DNA from: Stenotrophomonas sp. ASS1
GTDB lineage: Bacteria > Pseudomonadota > Gammaproteobacteria > Xanthomonadales > Xanthomonadaceae
DNA: 64,000 nt
Direction of reading: 5' to 3'
Assembly: GCF_004346925.1 (NCBI RefSeq)
Contig: NZ_CP031167.1
Coordinates: 1,012,001 to 1,076,000 of the forward strand
The notes below the pieces were generated by a model, which had not been told where the DNA came from, made no database searches, and was given only the letters and a program-made list of their open reading frames with translations. Each line of letters begins with the position of its first letter. The first letter of the stretch is position 1. Below are positions 43,912 to 52,323 of the stretch, one piece after another. The position numbers and the translations under genes were made by a program.

Positions 43912-46900
43912 ATGCAGTCTGGCCTCATTTCTCATCCGCGCGCCGCAACGGCTGCCAAGGGTCTGTTTCTCGGTTTCATTGCCCTGTGTGTGCTGGCACC
44001 GGTCGGCGTTTCAGCCCAGATCGTTCCCACGTGGCGCCAGGAGTACGACAAGCGACTGAAGTACGGGGACCTTGTCGAACCGCTGAAGGGCGAGATCTTC
44101 GGCGAGCAGGTCAACCTCTATGACGGCTCGATCAGCTTCAAGGCCACGGATATTTCGATTCCAGGCAATGGCGGGCTCGCGGTTTCACTCAGCCGCAGCT
44201 ACGGGGATGTCAGCGGCGGTGCAAATGACAAGGAATATGGAAACTGGGATCTCGACATTCCGTCGCTTTCAGGCACATACGGAGACCAGCCCGAAACCGC
44301 GATCGGCGGGCATTGGATGCCAAGCGCCCGTTGCTCGACAGTTACCGCACCCCCGTCGCTGGATGTCTGGAATTACAAGCATACCCAGACCATCAATTTT
44401 TCTCCCCACACCTATTGGGATGGGGTGAGGCTTTCATTGCCGGGCGGAGGCGGTGAAACCGTCCTGGCGGGCAGCGGGGACGCACGCCAGCCAACGCCCC
44501 AGATTGGCACGCCAACGCCTTGGAACACAAAAGGGGGATGGTTCTTCTCATGCCTCAGTGCGCTCAAGAGCGGCCAGCCGGGCGAAGGTTTCCTGGGCCA
44601 CGCGCCAGACGGAACCAAGTACTACTTCGACTGGATGGTGGCGCGCGAGAACGAGTCTGCCGTTCTCCAGCCCTACGACACCATCACCCATGCCACGCTG
44701 AAACGGAAAAAGGTCTTCCTCTATCCATCCCAGGTTGTCGATCGTTTCGGCAACTGGGTCCGCTACGAATGGAGTGGCGGGCGGCTGGATCGAATCGTTG
44801 CCAACGATGGGCGCAGCATCAGCCTTGCCTATGACTCCCTGGGCCGCATCGCAACCGCAACAGCAGCGGGCCGCACCTGGACCTATGGCTACACTCCGGC
44901 TGGTGTGTTGCAGTCGGTGACGCTGCCGGATGGCACCGCCTGGCGTTACGACCTGCCTCCGGTCCACGTGACGAAGAAGTACCCCGAATACACCGGGCAG
45001 GATCCTTCAGCCTACATGGACTTCGCTGGGCTGTGCGCGAAGACGAACAAGATTGTGCAGACCGAGGTCACGGCTACTGTCACACATCCCTCTGGCGCAC
45101 TCGGTACTTTTGTGTTTCGACCGTTCCGACACGGGCGCAAGAATGTTCCGTTCAACTGCCAGACCTCCGGCGACGATCAGTTGCTGGCCGACGGATGGAA
45201 TCTCACGCCCCTCTATCGGGACGCGATGTCTTTGGTGGCAAAGCGGATAAGCGGCCCGGGGATGCCCACCGCGCAGTGGAGCTATCAGTACACCAATCTG
45301 GGGTGGCAGTACGACAGGAGAGTCGACCAGGCCGGGTGGCCGATGATTCCGGTGGGGCAGGCAGAGCCCAAGATAACGATTGAAACCCTACCCGATGGGG
45401 TTATTCGGACCTACGAATTCGGTAAGGAAGTCGGCTACAACGACGGTCTATTGCTGTCCACGACTACCAGCTCTGGTGGCGCGGTGGTTCGCATCGAGCG
45501 CAGCAACTACTACCCGGACGCGCAACTTGCCAGCGCGCCGTTCCCGCGCGAGGCGGGCCGGAATCTCAAGTACGGGGCCAGGGAACTGGGAGAGCATCTG
45601 AATCGCCCAGTGCAGAGCACGGTTGTGAATCAGGATGGCGTGCAGTTCACGCGTACTGTGCAGGCCTTTGATGCCTTCGTCCGCGAAGTCACCGTCGCAG
45701 AAGCGAATTCCGCCGGCCAGAGTCGCACCACCAGCACCAGCTACTACGACAATCCCGCGCTATGGGTGAACGGCCAGACGGCGCGCAGTGTGCTCAATGG
45801 CATCGAACAGTCCCGCACCGAATTCGATACGGCCAAAGCACTGCCGCTGCGCGCCTACGCATTTGGCCGCCTGGCGCAGCAGGTGACCTATGCAGCCGAC
45901 GGCACGGTTGCCTCGGTGGCCGATGGCCGTGGAAATACCAGCCATCTGTCGGGATGGAAGCGTGGTGTTCCGCAGCAGCTCCGCATGCCGGCCACGCCCG
46001 AAGCGCCCAATGGTGCGGTGCGCACGGTTGCCGTCGACGACAACGGTTGGATCACCTCGCTGACCGACGAAACCGGCGCAACCACCAGCTTCAGCTACGA
46101 CAGCATGGGCAGGCTGCGCAGCCAGCAGTTCCCTGGCGGCGACAGCGTTAACTGGAATGGCGTAACCATGGACCTGCAGCGGCTGGGTGGCGCGCAGCTG
46201 GGGGTGCCCGCCGGTGCGTGGAAGCACTCCCGCACGCAGGGCGGACGGCGCACGGATACCTACCTGGATGCGATGTTCCGCCCGGTGCTGGTGACCGAAA
46301 ACGCCAACAATGTGCTGGACAGTGCCGTGGTGACCCGCTACGACACCAGCGGCAAGACCGTGTTTGCCTCGTATCCCACGCGGCAGCTCTCCGATATCAA
46401 TGCCACCCTGACTGGCACCACGACGCAGTACGACGCGTTGGGCCGCCCCACCGTGGTCAGTCAATCGTCCGAGTTGGGGGCACTGGTTACCCGCACCGAG
46501 TACGTGGGCAACCTGTCGGTGAAGGTGACCAACCCCCGCGGCCAGGCCACGACGACCCGTCACCTTGCCTACGACCAGCCCAGCTACGAGATGCCGCTGA
46601 CGCTGCAGCACCCGGAAGGCGTGGTGACCGAGATCCAGCGCGACACGCTGGGCAAGCCGCTGGCGATCACCCGCCGCAATGCAGACGGCAGCCAGTCGCT
46701 CACCCGCCGCTACGTCTATGACGGCTACCAGCAGCTGTGCAAGACCATCGAGCCGGAAACCGGTGCGACCGTGCAGGACTACGACGCGGCAGGCAACGTG
46801 CTGTGGTCGGCGGCCGGCACGGGTTTGACCAGCACCACCGACTGCAACCGAAGTGAAGCCCTGGCCAGCGGACGTGCGGTGAAGCGTAGTTACGACGCCG

Positions 46901-49242
46901 CCAACCGCTTGTCGTCCCTGATCTTCCCGGATGGGCGCGGAAATCAGAACTGGTCCTACGCGCCTGATGGTCTGCCGGCCGAGATCAGCACGCAGAACGA
47001 TCCGGCCCGGCCGATGGTCGTCAACCGCTACCAGTACAACCGCCGCCGCCTGCTCAGCGGCGAAACCCTGCAGCATCCGGATCTGGGAAGCCTGAGCCTG
47101 GCCTATGGCTACGATGCCAACGGCACACTGGCCAGCAATACCTATCCGGGTGGGCGTGTCGTCAGCTATACGCCGGACGCACTGGGTCGGGCGACGACGG
47201 TCGGCGGCTATGCGAAGGAGGCCAGTTACTTTGCCAACGGCGCGTTGGCCCGCTTCGTATATGGCAACGGAATCGTGCACACGTTGACCCAGAATGCCCG
47301 CGGGCTGCCCGACCGCAGCCGCGATGCCACTGCAGCGGCCGCAGTGCTGGATGACAGCTATGACTACGATGCTGGTGGCAACGTGATGGCCATTTCCGAT
47401 GGTCTGCCCGGGGCGCCCGGCAACCGGGACATGACCTATGACGGCCTGGACCGGTTGCGGACGGTCACTGCGCCGGGCTTCGGCAACGCCTTGTATGAGT
47501 ATGACGCGCTGGACAACCTGCGCCGTGCCAAGGTCGGCAGCCGCGATCGTACGCACTACTTCGATCCGACCAATCGGCTGGTCAACGTGATCGAAACCGG
47601 AACCGGGGCAACCGTGACCGGTCTTGGCTATGACGTGCAGGGCAATCTTTCGGTGCGCAATGGTCAGGCTTTCGCGTTTGACTACGGCAACCGGCTGCGC
47701 GCGGCGGGAACAGCAGAGAGCTACGAGTACGACGCCCACGGTCGCCGGGTGAAGGCCAGCGCCAGTGGCAAGGGGGCAATCTACTCGTTCTACGACAACG
47801 GCGGCGTGCTGCGATTCCAGCGCAACGAACGTACCGGCAAGCAGACCGACTATCTCTACCTGTCAGGCAGCCTGGTTTCCCAGGTGCATGGTGAAGCCGC
47901 ACCCAGCGTTCCCGCGCTGAGTGCGCCGGGCTACATCACCCAGGGCAGCGTGAACCTGACCTGGAGCCCGGCCGGTGGTGCCAACCGCTATGAGTTGCAG
48001 CGTGCCCTTGCGGGCACCTGGAGCACGGTCTTCGATGGCGCGGCGCAATCCTTCACCAGCACCGGCCTGGTCACGGGGACCTATCAATTCCGGGTGCGCG
48101 GCTGCCGGGCGGTGTGCGGCGGATGGAGCAATGTCGCGTCAGTGGCCGTGGCATTGGCGCCATCCACCGTGCCGACCCTGAACGTGCCTGCCACAGCCTT
48201 CAACGGCAGCTACAACGTAGCTTGGTCTGCGGCTTCCGGTGCCGAGCGCTATGAGCTGGAGGAAAGCGCCAATGGTGGCGCTTGGGCCCAGGTGCACAAC
48301 GCCATCGGTCAGTCCAAGGCCTTCAGTGGCAAGGCAGCGGGAAGCTACAACTACCGGGTTCGCGCATGTAACCCGGTAGGGTGCACGGGATACAGCGCCA
48401 CGGCTGCGGTGACGGTCGTATATCCGCCTGCCACTGCGCCCGGACTCTCTGCGCCGGCACGCGCTGCGCCGGGCAGTATTGGTATTGGCTGGAACGGGGT
48501 GGCTGGTGCCACGCGTTACACCCTGCAGGAGAGTAGCAATGGTGGCGGATGGGTCACGCTGTTCGACGGCAACGCGGGTTCCTATGCCACCGCTGCGCGC
48601 GGTGTGGGCAACTATGGCTATCGGGTTGCCGCCTGCAATGGCGCGGGCTGCGGACCGTGGTCGGCTACGTCGACGGTAGCGGTGATCGGGCCGCCGACGA
48701 TCGAGCCGGTGATCAGTGCGCCGGGCCTGGTGAACGTGCCGCAGTACAGCCTGAGCTGGTCGGTGCCGGCCAACAGCGAGAGCTTCGTGCTGGAGGAGAG
48801 CGCCAACGGTGGTGGCTGGACGGTGGTGCATAACGGCGACGGGAACAGCTTTGGTGCCAGCCGTGGTAAAGGCAGCTACGCCTATCGCGTGAGGGCGTGC
48901 AATTTCGCGGGGTGCAGTCCGTACTCGGGAGTCGTGACTGTCGCGGTGGTGCTGCCGCCGGGGGCGACGAGTCTCTATCTAGCAGAGTGGTTGACGACCC
49001 GCAGGCCGCCCTATCAGGTCCAGTGCTCTGCAGGATGGAGTCTGGTGGCAGACGCAACCGAGTATCAGCTTGAAAGCGGTGGCGGTGGCAAGCGTCTTTA
49101 CACGGGCCCCAAGACCTACGTGCAGTCGAATGGCGGGACCTACTGCGCGCATGAGTATCGCGTGCGTGCCTGTAATGCAGGCGGTTGCTCCCCATGGTCG
49201 GCCGAACGGCCGGTCACCCAAGGTGTACTGAGCTGGGACTAA
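43912..49242 (+). CDS. Exported Rhs/YD-repeat barrel protein with C-terminal Fn3-like repeats
   Basis: This 1776-residue protein has a Sec signal (GLFLGFIALCVLAPVGVSAQ). An N-terminal Rhs-associated domain follows (FGEQVNLYDGSISFKATDIS, VSLSRSYG). From about residue 280 to 1320 there are many YD repeats (YDSLGRIATA, YDSMGRLRSQQ, YDAANRLSSLIF, YDGLDRLRTV, YDAHGRRVKAS), which would build the Rhs cocoon. After YLYLSGSLVSQVHG, about 445 residues form four Fn3-like repeats of about 88 residues plus a partial fifth, each ending near YRVRACN-x-x-GC-x-x-(Y/W)S. It stops without an Rhs core or toxin domain; these are in the next gene, 3 nt downstream. GGAGGA precedes the ATG. Confidence 0.9.
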   Translation: MQSGLISHPRAATAAKGLFLGFIALCVLAPVGVSAQIVPTWRQEYDKRLKYGDLVEPLKGEIFGEQVNLYDGSISFKATDISIPGNGGLAVSLSRSYGDVSGGANDKEYGNWDLDIPSLSGTYGDQPETAIGGHWMPSARCSTVTAPPSLDVWNYKHTQTINFSPHTYWDGVRLSLPGGGGETVLAGSGDARQPTPQIGTPTPWNTKGGWFFSCLSALKSGQPGEGFLGHAPDGTKYYFDWMVARENESAVLQPYDTITHATLKRKKVFLYPSQVVDRFGNWVRYEWSGGRLDRIVANDGRSISLAYDSLGRIATATAAGRTWTYGYTPAGVLQSVTLPDGTAWRYDLPPVHVTKKYPEYTGQDPSAYMDFAGLCAKTNKIVQTEVTATVTHPSGALGTFVFRPFRHGRKNVPFNCQTSGDDQLLADGWNLTPLYRDAMSLVAKRISGPGMPTAQWSYQYTNLGWQYDRRVDQAGWPMIPVGQAEPKITIETLPDGVIRTYEFGKEVGYNDGLLLSTTTSSGGAVVRIERSNYYPDAQLASAPFPREAGRNLKYGARELGEHLNRPVQSTVVNQDGVQFTRTVQAFDAFVREVTVAEANSAGQSRTTSTSYYDNPALWVNGQTARSVLNGIEQSRTEFDTAKALPLRAYAFGRLAQQVTYAADGTVASVADGRGNTSHLSGWKRGVPQQLRMPATPEAPNGAVRTVAVDDNGWITSLTDETGATTSFSYDSMGRLRSQQFPGGDSVNWNGVTMDLQRLGGAQLGVPAGAWKHSRTQGGRRTDTYLDAMFRPVLVTENANNVLDSAVVTRYDTSGKTVFASYPTRQLSDINATLTGTTTQYDALGRPTVVSQSSELGALVTRTEYVGNLSVKVTNPRGQATTTRHLAYDQPSYEMPLTLQHPEGVVTEIQRDTLGKPLAITRRNADGSQSLTRRYVYDGYQQLCKTIEPETGATVQDYDAAGNVLWSAAGTGLTSTTDCNRSEALASGRAVKRSYDAANRLSSLIFPDGRGNQNWSYAPDGLPAEISTQNDPARPMVVNRYQYNRRRLLSGETLQHPDLGSLSLAYGYDANGTLASNTYPGGRVVSYTPDALGRATTVGGYAKEASYFANGALARFVYGNGIVHTLTQNARGLPDRSRDATAAAAVLDDSYDYDAGGNVMAISDGLPGAPGNRDMTYDGLDRLRTVTAPGFGNALYEYDALDNLRRAKVGSRDRTHYFDPTNRLVNVIETGTGATVTGLGYDVQGNLSVRNGQAFAFDYGNRLRAAGTAESYEYDAHGRRVKASASGKGAIYSFYDNGGVLRFQRNERTGKQTDYLYLSGSLVSQVHGEAAPSVPALSAPGYITQGSVNLTWSPAGGANRYELQRALAGTWSTVFDGAAQSFTSTGLVTGTYQFRVRGCRAVCGGWSNVASVAVALAPSTVPTLNVPATAFNGSYNVAWSAASGAERYELEESANGGAWAQVHNAIGQSKAFSGKAAGSYNYRVRACNPVGCTGYSATAAVTVVYPPATAPGLSAPARAAPGSIGIGWNGVAGATRYTLQESSNGGGWVTLFDGNAGSYATAARGVGNYGYRVAACNGAGCGPWSATSTVAVIGPPTIEPVISAPGLVNVPQYSLSWSVPANSESFVLEESANGGGWTVVHNGDGNSFGASRGKGSYAYRVRACNFAGCSPYSGVVTVAVVLPPGATSLYLAEWLTTRRPPYQVQCSAGWSLVADATEYQLESGGGGKRLYTGPKTYVQSNGGTYCAHEYRVRACNAGGCSPWSAERPVTQGVLSWD

Positions 49243-49245
49243 GCC

Positions 49246-50100
49246 ATGAATGGACTCTCTTCGCTGTTGATTCGGGCGGTACTCGCGGTGGTGGTGCTGG
49301 CGGCCTGCGTGGCTCCGGCAGTCGCCCAGGAAGTGGTCGAGTACATCCACACTGATGCACTGGGTTCACCGGTGGCGATCACCGATGCCAGCGGAAACGT
49401 CATCGAGCGTACGGTGTATGAGCCGTATGGGGCGGTGGTGAATCGGCCGTTGAAGGATGGGCCGGGATATACGGGGCATGTGACGGACTCGGGGACCGGG
49501 TTGATCTACATGCAGCAGAGGTATTTCGACCCAAGTACTGGCGTATTCCTTTCAGTTGATCCCGTCGCGGCGGATACGGTGACGGGAGGAAATTTTGCGA
49601 GATATCTCTATGCGAATGGGAATCCTTACAAGTATGCCGATCCAGATGGGCGGATCGGTAAGCTAATCGCGGAATTGATAAAGAAAATTCTTCCTAAGAT
49701 TTTGCCAAAGGCATCGCCAAAGCCCGCTCCCAAGGCTGCTCCCAAAGGTTCTCCTCGCACGGAGAAAAAGCCTGATAGTTCTAAGCCGGAATCAGCAGGT
49801 GGCGAAGGTTCTGGAAATCGATTTCCTGATCGAGATCTACCGCGAGATCAACACGGAAATCCCACCCCGGATCCTGGTGCAAAAGGACCACATACTCAGC
49901 TTGGTCAGAAGGACGGAAGGAAGTCACGATATGATCAGGCTCGAGAGTTCGATGGGGATGGAAAGCCGGTGAAAGACATTGATTTCACTGACCACGGTCG
50001 CCCAAGTCAGCATGTGAATCCACATGAACACCCGTATGTTCCGAATAAGACGGGCGGAACACCAATGCGTGGCGATGAAAGACCATTGAATGGAGGGTAG
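49246..50100 (+). CDS. Separate Rhs-core plus type-24-like toxin protein
   Basis: The 284-residue protein has its own signal peptide (SSLLIRAVLAVVVLAACVAP); LAAC at 18-21 is a possible lipobox, with AVAQ at 25-28 as alternative cleavage. Residues 32-135 are the Rhs-associated core: VEYIHTDALGSPVAITDASG, GYTGHVTDSGTGLIYMQQRY, FDPSTGVFLSVDPV and YADPDG. A Lys/Pro/Ala linker (137-190) leads to a C-terminal domain with HTQLGQKDGRKSRYDQAREF, DIDFTDHGRPSQHVNPHEHP and NKTGGTPMRG. From memory this matches polymorphic toxin type 24. DNA from about 49560 on is clearly AT-richer than the surroundings. Confidence 0.85.
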   Translation: MNGLSSLLIRAVLAVVVLAACVAPAVAQEVVEYIHTDALGSPVAITDASGNVIERTVYEPYGAVVNRPLKDGPGYTGHVTDSGTGLIYMQQRYFDPSTGVFLSVDPVAADTVTGGNFARYLYANGNPYKYADPDGRIGKLIAELIKKILPKILPKASPKPAPKAAPKGSPRTEKKPDSSKPESAGGEGSGNRFPDRDLPRDQHGNPTPDPGAKGPHTQLGQKDGRKSRYDQAREFDGDGKPVKDIDFTDHGRPSQHVNPHEHPYVPNKTGGTPMRGDERPLNGG

Positions 50101-50103
50101 GTC

Positions 50104-50424
50104 ATGAGTGAAGGGTTTGCCCAATTTCCTATTACAGGGAGAGCAGTTGCTGATGCACTCGAGTCGCTCGCGGGACCTGGAGATATCTGGGAGGTTTCAG
50201 CCATTGAAACATTAACTTCAGCGGATGACGTGCTGCTGGGTGACCTGTGGCGACGCGTGGTCGCGGGGGACAGGGTCTTCGCTACTCGAGAGATTTGCTC
50301 CGCACTGGTAAGAGCAGATCAGGTGGTTACCCTGTATGCGCGTCTGATTGGCAAAGACAATGTTCACCTCTACATTGATGATGGCATTGCTGCCTCTGAT
50401 GACGGAATTAAGGAAGGCCGCTAG
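50104..50424 (+). CDS. Candidate immunity protein for the Rhs toxin
   Basis: The 106-residue acidic cytoplasmic protein lacks signal peptide and membrane helix. It starts 3 nt after the toxin stop with GGAGGGTAGG upstream. Features are an N-terminal helix, CSALVRADQVVTLYARLIGK and LYIDDGIAASDDG. I do not recognise its family; the immunity role is inferred from position, size and shared AT-richness with the toxin domain. It has no similarity I can see to transporters or regulators. Confidence 0.6.
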   Translation: MSEGFAQFPITGRAVADALESLAGPGDIWEVSAIETLTSADDVLLGDLWRRVVAGDRVFATREICSALVRADQVVTLYARLIGKDNVHLYIDDGIAASDDGIKEGR

Positions 50425-50587
50425 ATGAGGAGGGTTTGCTGGCGCAGCTGAGGACGTTGATGGCCCCGCGGAATACATCAGAGGTCATATTGCGCCCTTG
50501 AACGCATCGGTTCCATAGCTGTTTGCTGCGTAGAAGATTGGGTGTGCAGGTGCTATGTGATGGAGTAGCCTCAAAAGGAGGAGCTGA

Positions 50588-50890
50588 GTGCCAGGGTTTG
50601 TTGAAAGCTTCCCCATTTGGGCTTCCATCATTCTAGGTGCCATGTGGATAAACGCATTTGCGGCTCACAGGATGTTGCTTAAAATCGAGCGTGAACGGCC
50701 GGAAGTACTCGCTGCAGTCGGAATCATCAAGGTTGATTGGTGGCTTAGGTGCTTGCGCGGTATTGCAGTGCTTGCCCTTACTTCCAAAGGGCAGACGCTC
50801 CATCAGGGGGAACGGTGGGTGTTGAGGGGCGTCGTGATGATGTACGTCTTCTTGATTGCCTCCGGGGTATCCATGCTTGTTGGCATGTAG
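50588..50890 (+). CDS. Small two-helix membrane protein
   Basis: The 100-residue protein starts at GTG with a near-perfect AAGGAGG 6-9 nt upstream. It has membrane helices at about 9-25 (PIWASIILGAMWINAFAA) and 80-99 (VVMMYVFLIASGVSMLVGM), and a basic middle (HRMLLKIERERPEVL, DWWLRCLRG). The family is unknown. Being downstream of the toxin-immunity pair and AT-rich, it may belong to the same accessory cassette or to an older one. Confidence 0.6.
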   Translation: MPGFVESFPIWASIILGAMWINAFAAHRMLLKIERERPEVLAAVGIIKVDWWLRCLRGIAVLALTSKGQTLHQGERWVLRGVVMMYVFLIASGVSMLVGM

Positions 50891-51009
50891 GGGACGGTGC
50901 CTCAAGGCCGTTGATGGTGGATGGAACGGCATTACGGTGAGATTGCCCGTTCCTGGCATCACTCGGTGTTTCCCGGTCACGCCTCTGCTTGCTTTCGTCC
51001 AGCGCGCAA

Positions 51010-51038
51010 TAAAAAACGCCGCAGTTTCCTGCGGCGCT
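51010..51038 (-). terminator. Intrinsic terminator of the suf operon
   Basis: On the minus strand GCGCCGCAGG-AAA-CTGCGGCG is followed by TTTTTT, about 30 nt after the sufS stop. It is a strong Rho-independent terminator. Confidence 0.9.
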
Positions 51039-51066
51039 CTCATGCTTCCCCGATTCTGGCGAATCC

Positions 51067-52323
51067 TCAGCCCAGCAGCTTTCGCACCTTCGTCAACGCG
51101 GTCATGAACCGCTCGATCTCGGCGTGCGTGTTATAGAACGCCAGCGAGGCACGGCAGGTAGCGGCAACGCCAAAGTACTGCAGCAGCGGGTGTGCGCAGT
51201 GCTGGCCCGAGCGCACGGCCACGCCTTCCAGGTCGAGCAGGGTCGCCAGGTCGTGCGCATGCGCGCCATCGATCAGGAAAGAGACCACCGCAGCCTTCTC
51301 CGGCGCTTCGCCGATGATACGCAGGCCGTCAACGCGGCGCAGCTCTTCGGTGAAGTGCGCCAGCAGTTCGGCTTCGCGCGCTTCGACGTTCTCCTGGCCA
51401 AGCTGCTGCAGGTAGTCGGCAGCCACGCCCAGGCCGATGAAACCGGCGATGTTCGGGGTGCCGGCTTCGAACTTGTGCGGGGCATCGTTGAACACGGTGC
51501 CGTCGAAGCTGACTTCCTTGATCATCTCGCCGCCACCAAGGAACGGCGGCATCGCGTCCAGGTGCTCGCGGCGTGCCCACAGTGCGCCGGTACCGGTTGG
51601 CCCGCACATCTTGTGGCCGGTGATGGCGTAGAAATCGCAGCCGATCGCGGCGACATCGACCTTGCGGTGCGGTACCGCCTGCGAGCCATCGACCACGGTG
51701 ATGATGCCGCGCTTGCGCGCTTCGCGGCAGATCTCGCGCACCGGGTTGACCGTGCCCAGCACGTTCGAGACGTGGGTGACCGCCAGCAGCTTGACCTCCG
51801 GGGTCATTGCCGCGCGCAGCGCATCCAGATCGAGTGCGCCGTCAGGCGTGATCTCGGCCACGCGGATGGTGGCGCCGGTACGCTGCGCGACCAGCTGCCA
51901 CGGCACGATGTTGGCGTGGTGCTCCATGCGCGTGATCAGGATCACGTCACCGGCCTTCAGCCGTGGCAGCGCCCACGAGTAGGCCACCAGGTTGATGGCG
52001 AAGGTGGTGCCACTGCACAGCACCAGGTCGCTGGGGCGCACGTTGAGGAAGCGCGCCAGCTTGTTGCGTGCGCCTTCGTAGGCATCGGTGGCTTCGCTGC
52101 CCAGTGCATGCACCGCGCGGCTGACGTTGGCGTTGTAGCGGCGGTAGAACTCGTCCACCGCGCCGATCACCTGCACCGGCTTCTGGCCGGTGTTGGCGTT
52201 GTCGAAATAGACCAGCGGCTTGCCGTGCACTTCACGCATCAACAGCGGGAAGTCGAGGCGGACGCGGTCCCAGTCGGGGGCGCCGGTGCGTTCTTCGATC
52301 GGTCGCGGCGTGGACAGGTTCAT
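51067..52323 (-). CDS. sufS: Cysteine desulfurase SufS
   Basis: The 418-residue PLP enzyme of class II cysteine desulfurases has the PLP Lys in YAITGHKMCGPTG, the cofactor His in ITRMEHHANIVPW, and the persulfide Cys in AVRSGQHCAHPLL near residue 365. It supplies sulfur to the SufBCD scaffold. No sufE or sufU partner is next to it. The start overlaps the sufD stop by 4 bp. Confidence 0.96.
   Translation of the reverse strand: MNLSTPRPIEERTGAPDWDRVRLDFPLLMREVHGKPLVYFDNANTGQKPVQVIGAVDEFYRRYNANVSRAVHALGSEATDAYEGARNKLARFLNVRPSDLVLCSGTTFAINLVAYSWALPRLKAGDVILITRMEHHANIVPWQLVAQRTGATIRVAEITPDGALDLDALRAAMTPEVKLLAVTHVSNVLGTVNPVREICREARKRGIITVVDGSQAVPHRKVDVAAIGCDFYAITGHKMCGPTGTGALWARREHLDAMPPFLGGGEMIKEVSFDGTVFNDAPHKFEAGTPNIAGFIGLGVAADYLQQLGQENVEAREAELLAHFTEELRRVDGLRIIGEAPEKAAVVSFLIDGAHAHDLATLLDLEGVAVRSGQHCAHPLLQYFGVAATCRASLAFYNTHAEIERFMTALTKVRKLLG

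Noticed and set aside
45760..47739. 659-codon minus-strand frame inside the Rhs gene
   Set aside because: It mirrors the periodic YD repeats; the plus-strand Rhs frame is continuous and has clear motifs.
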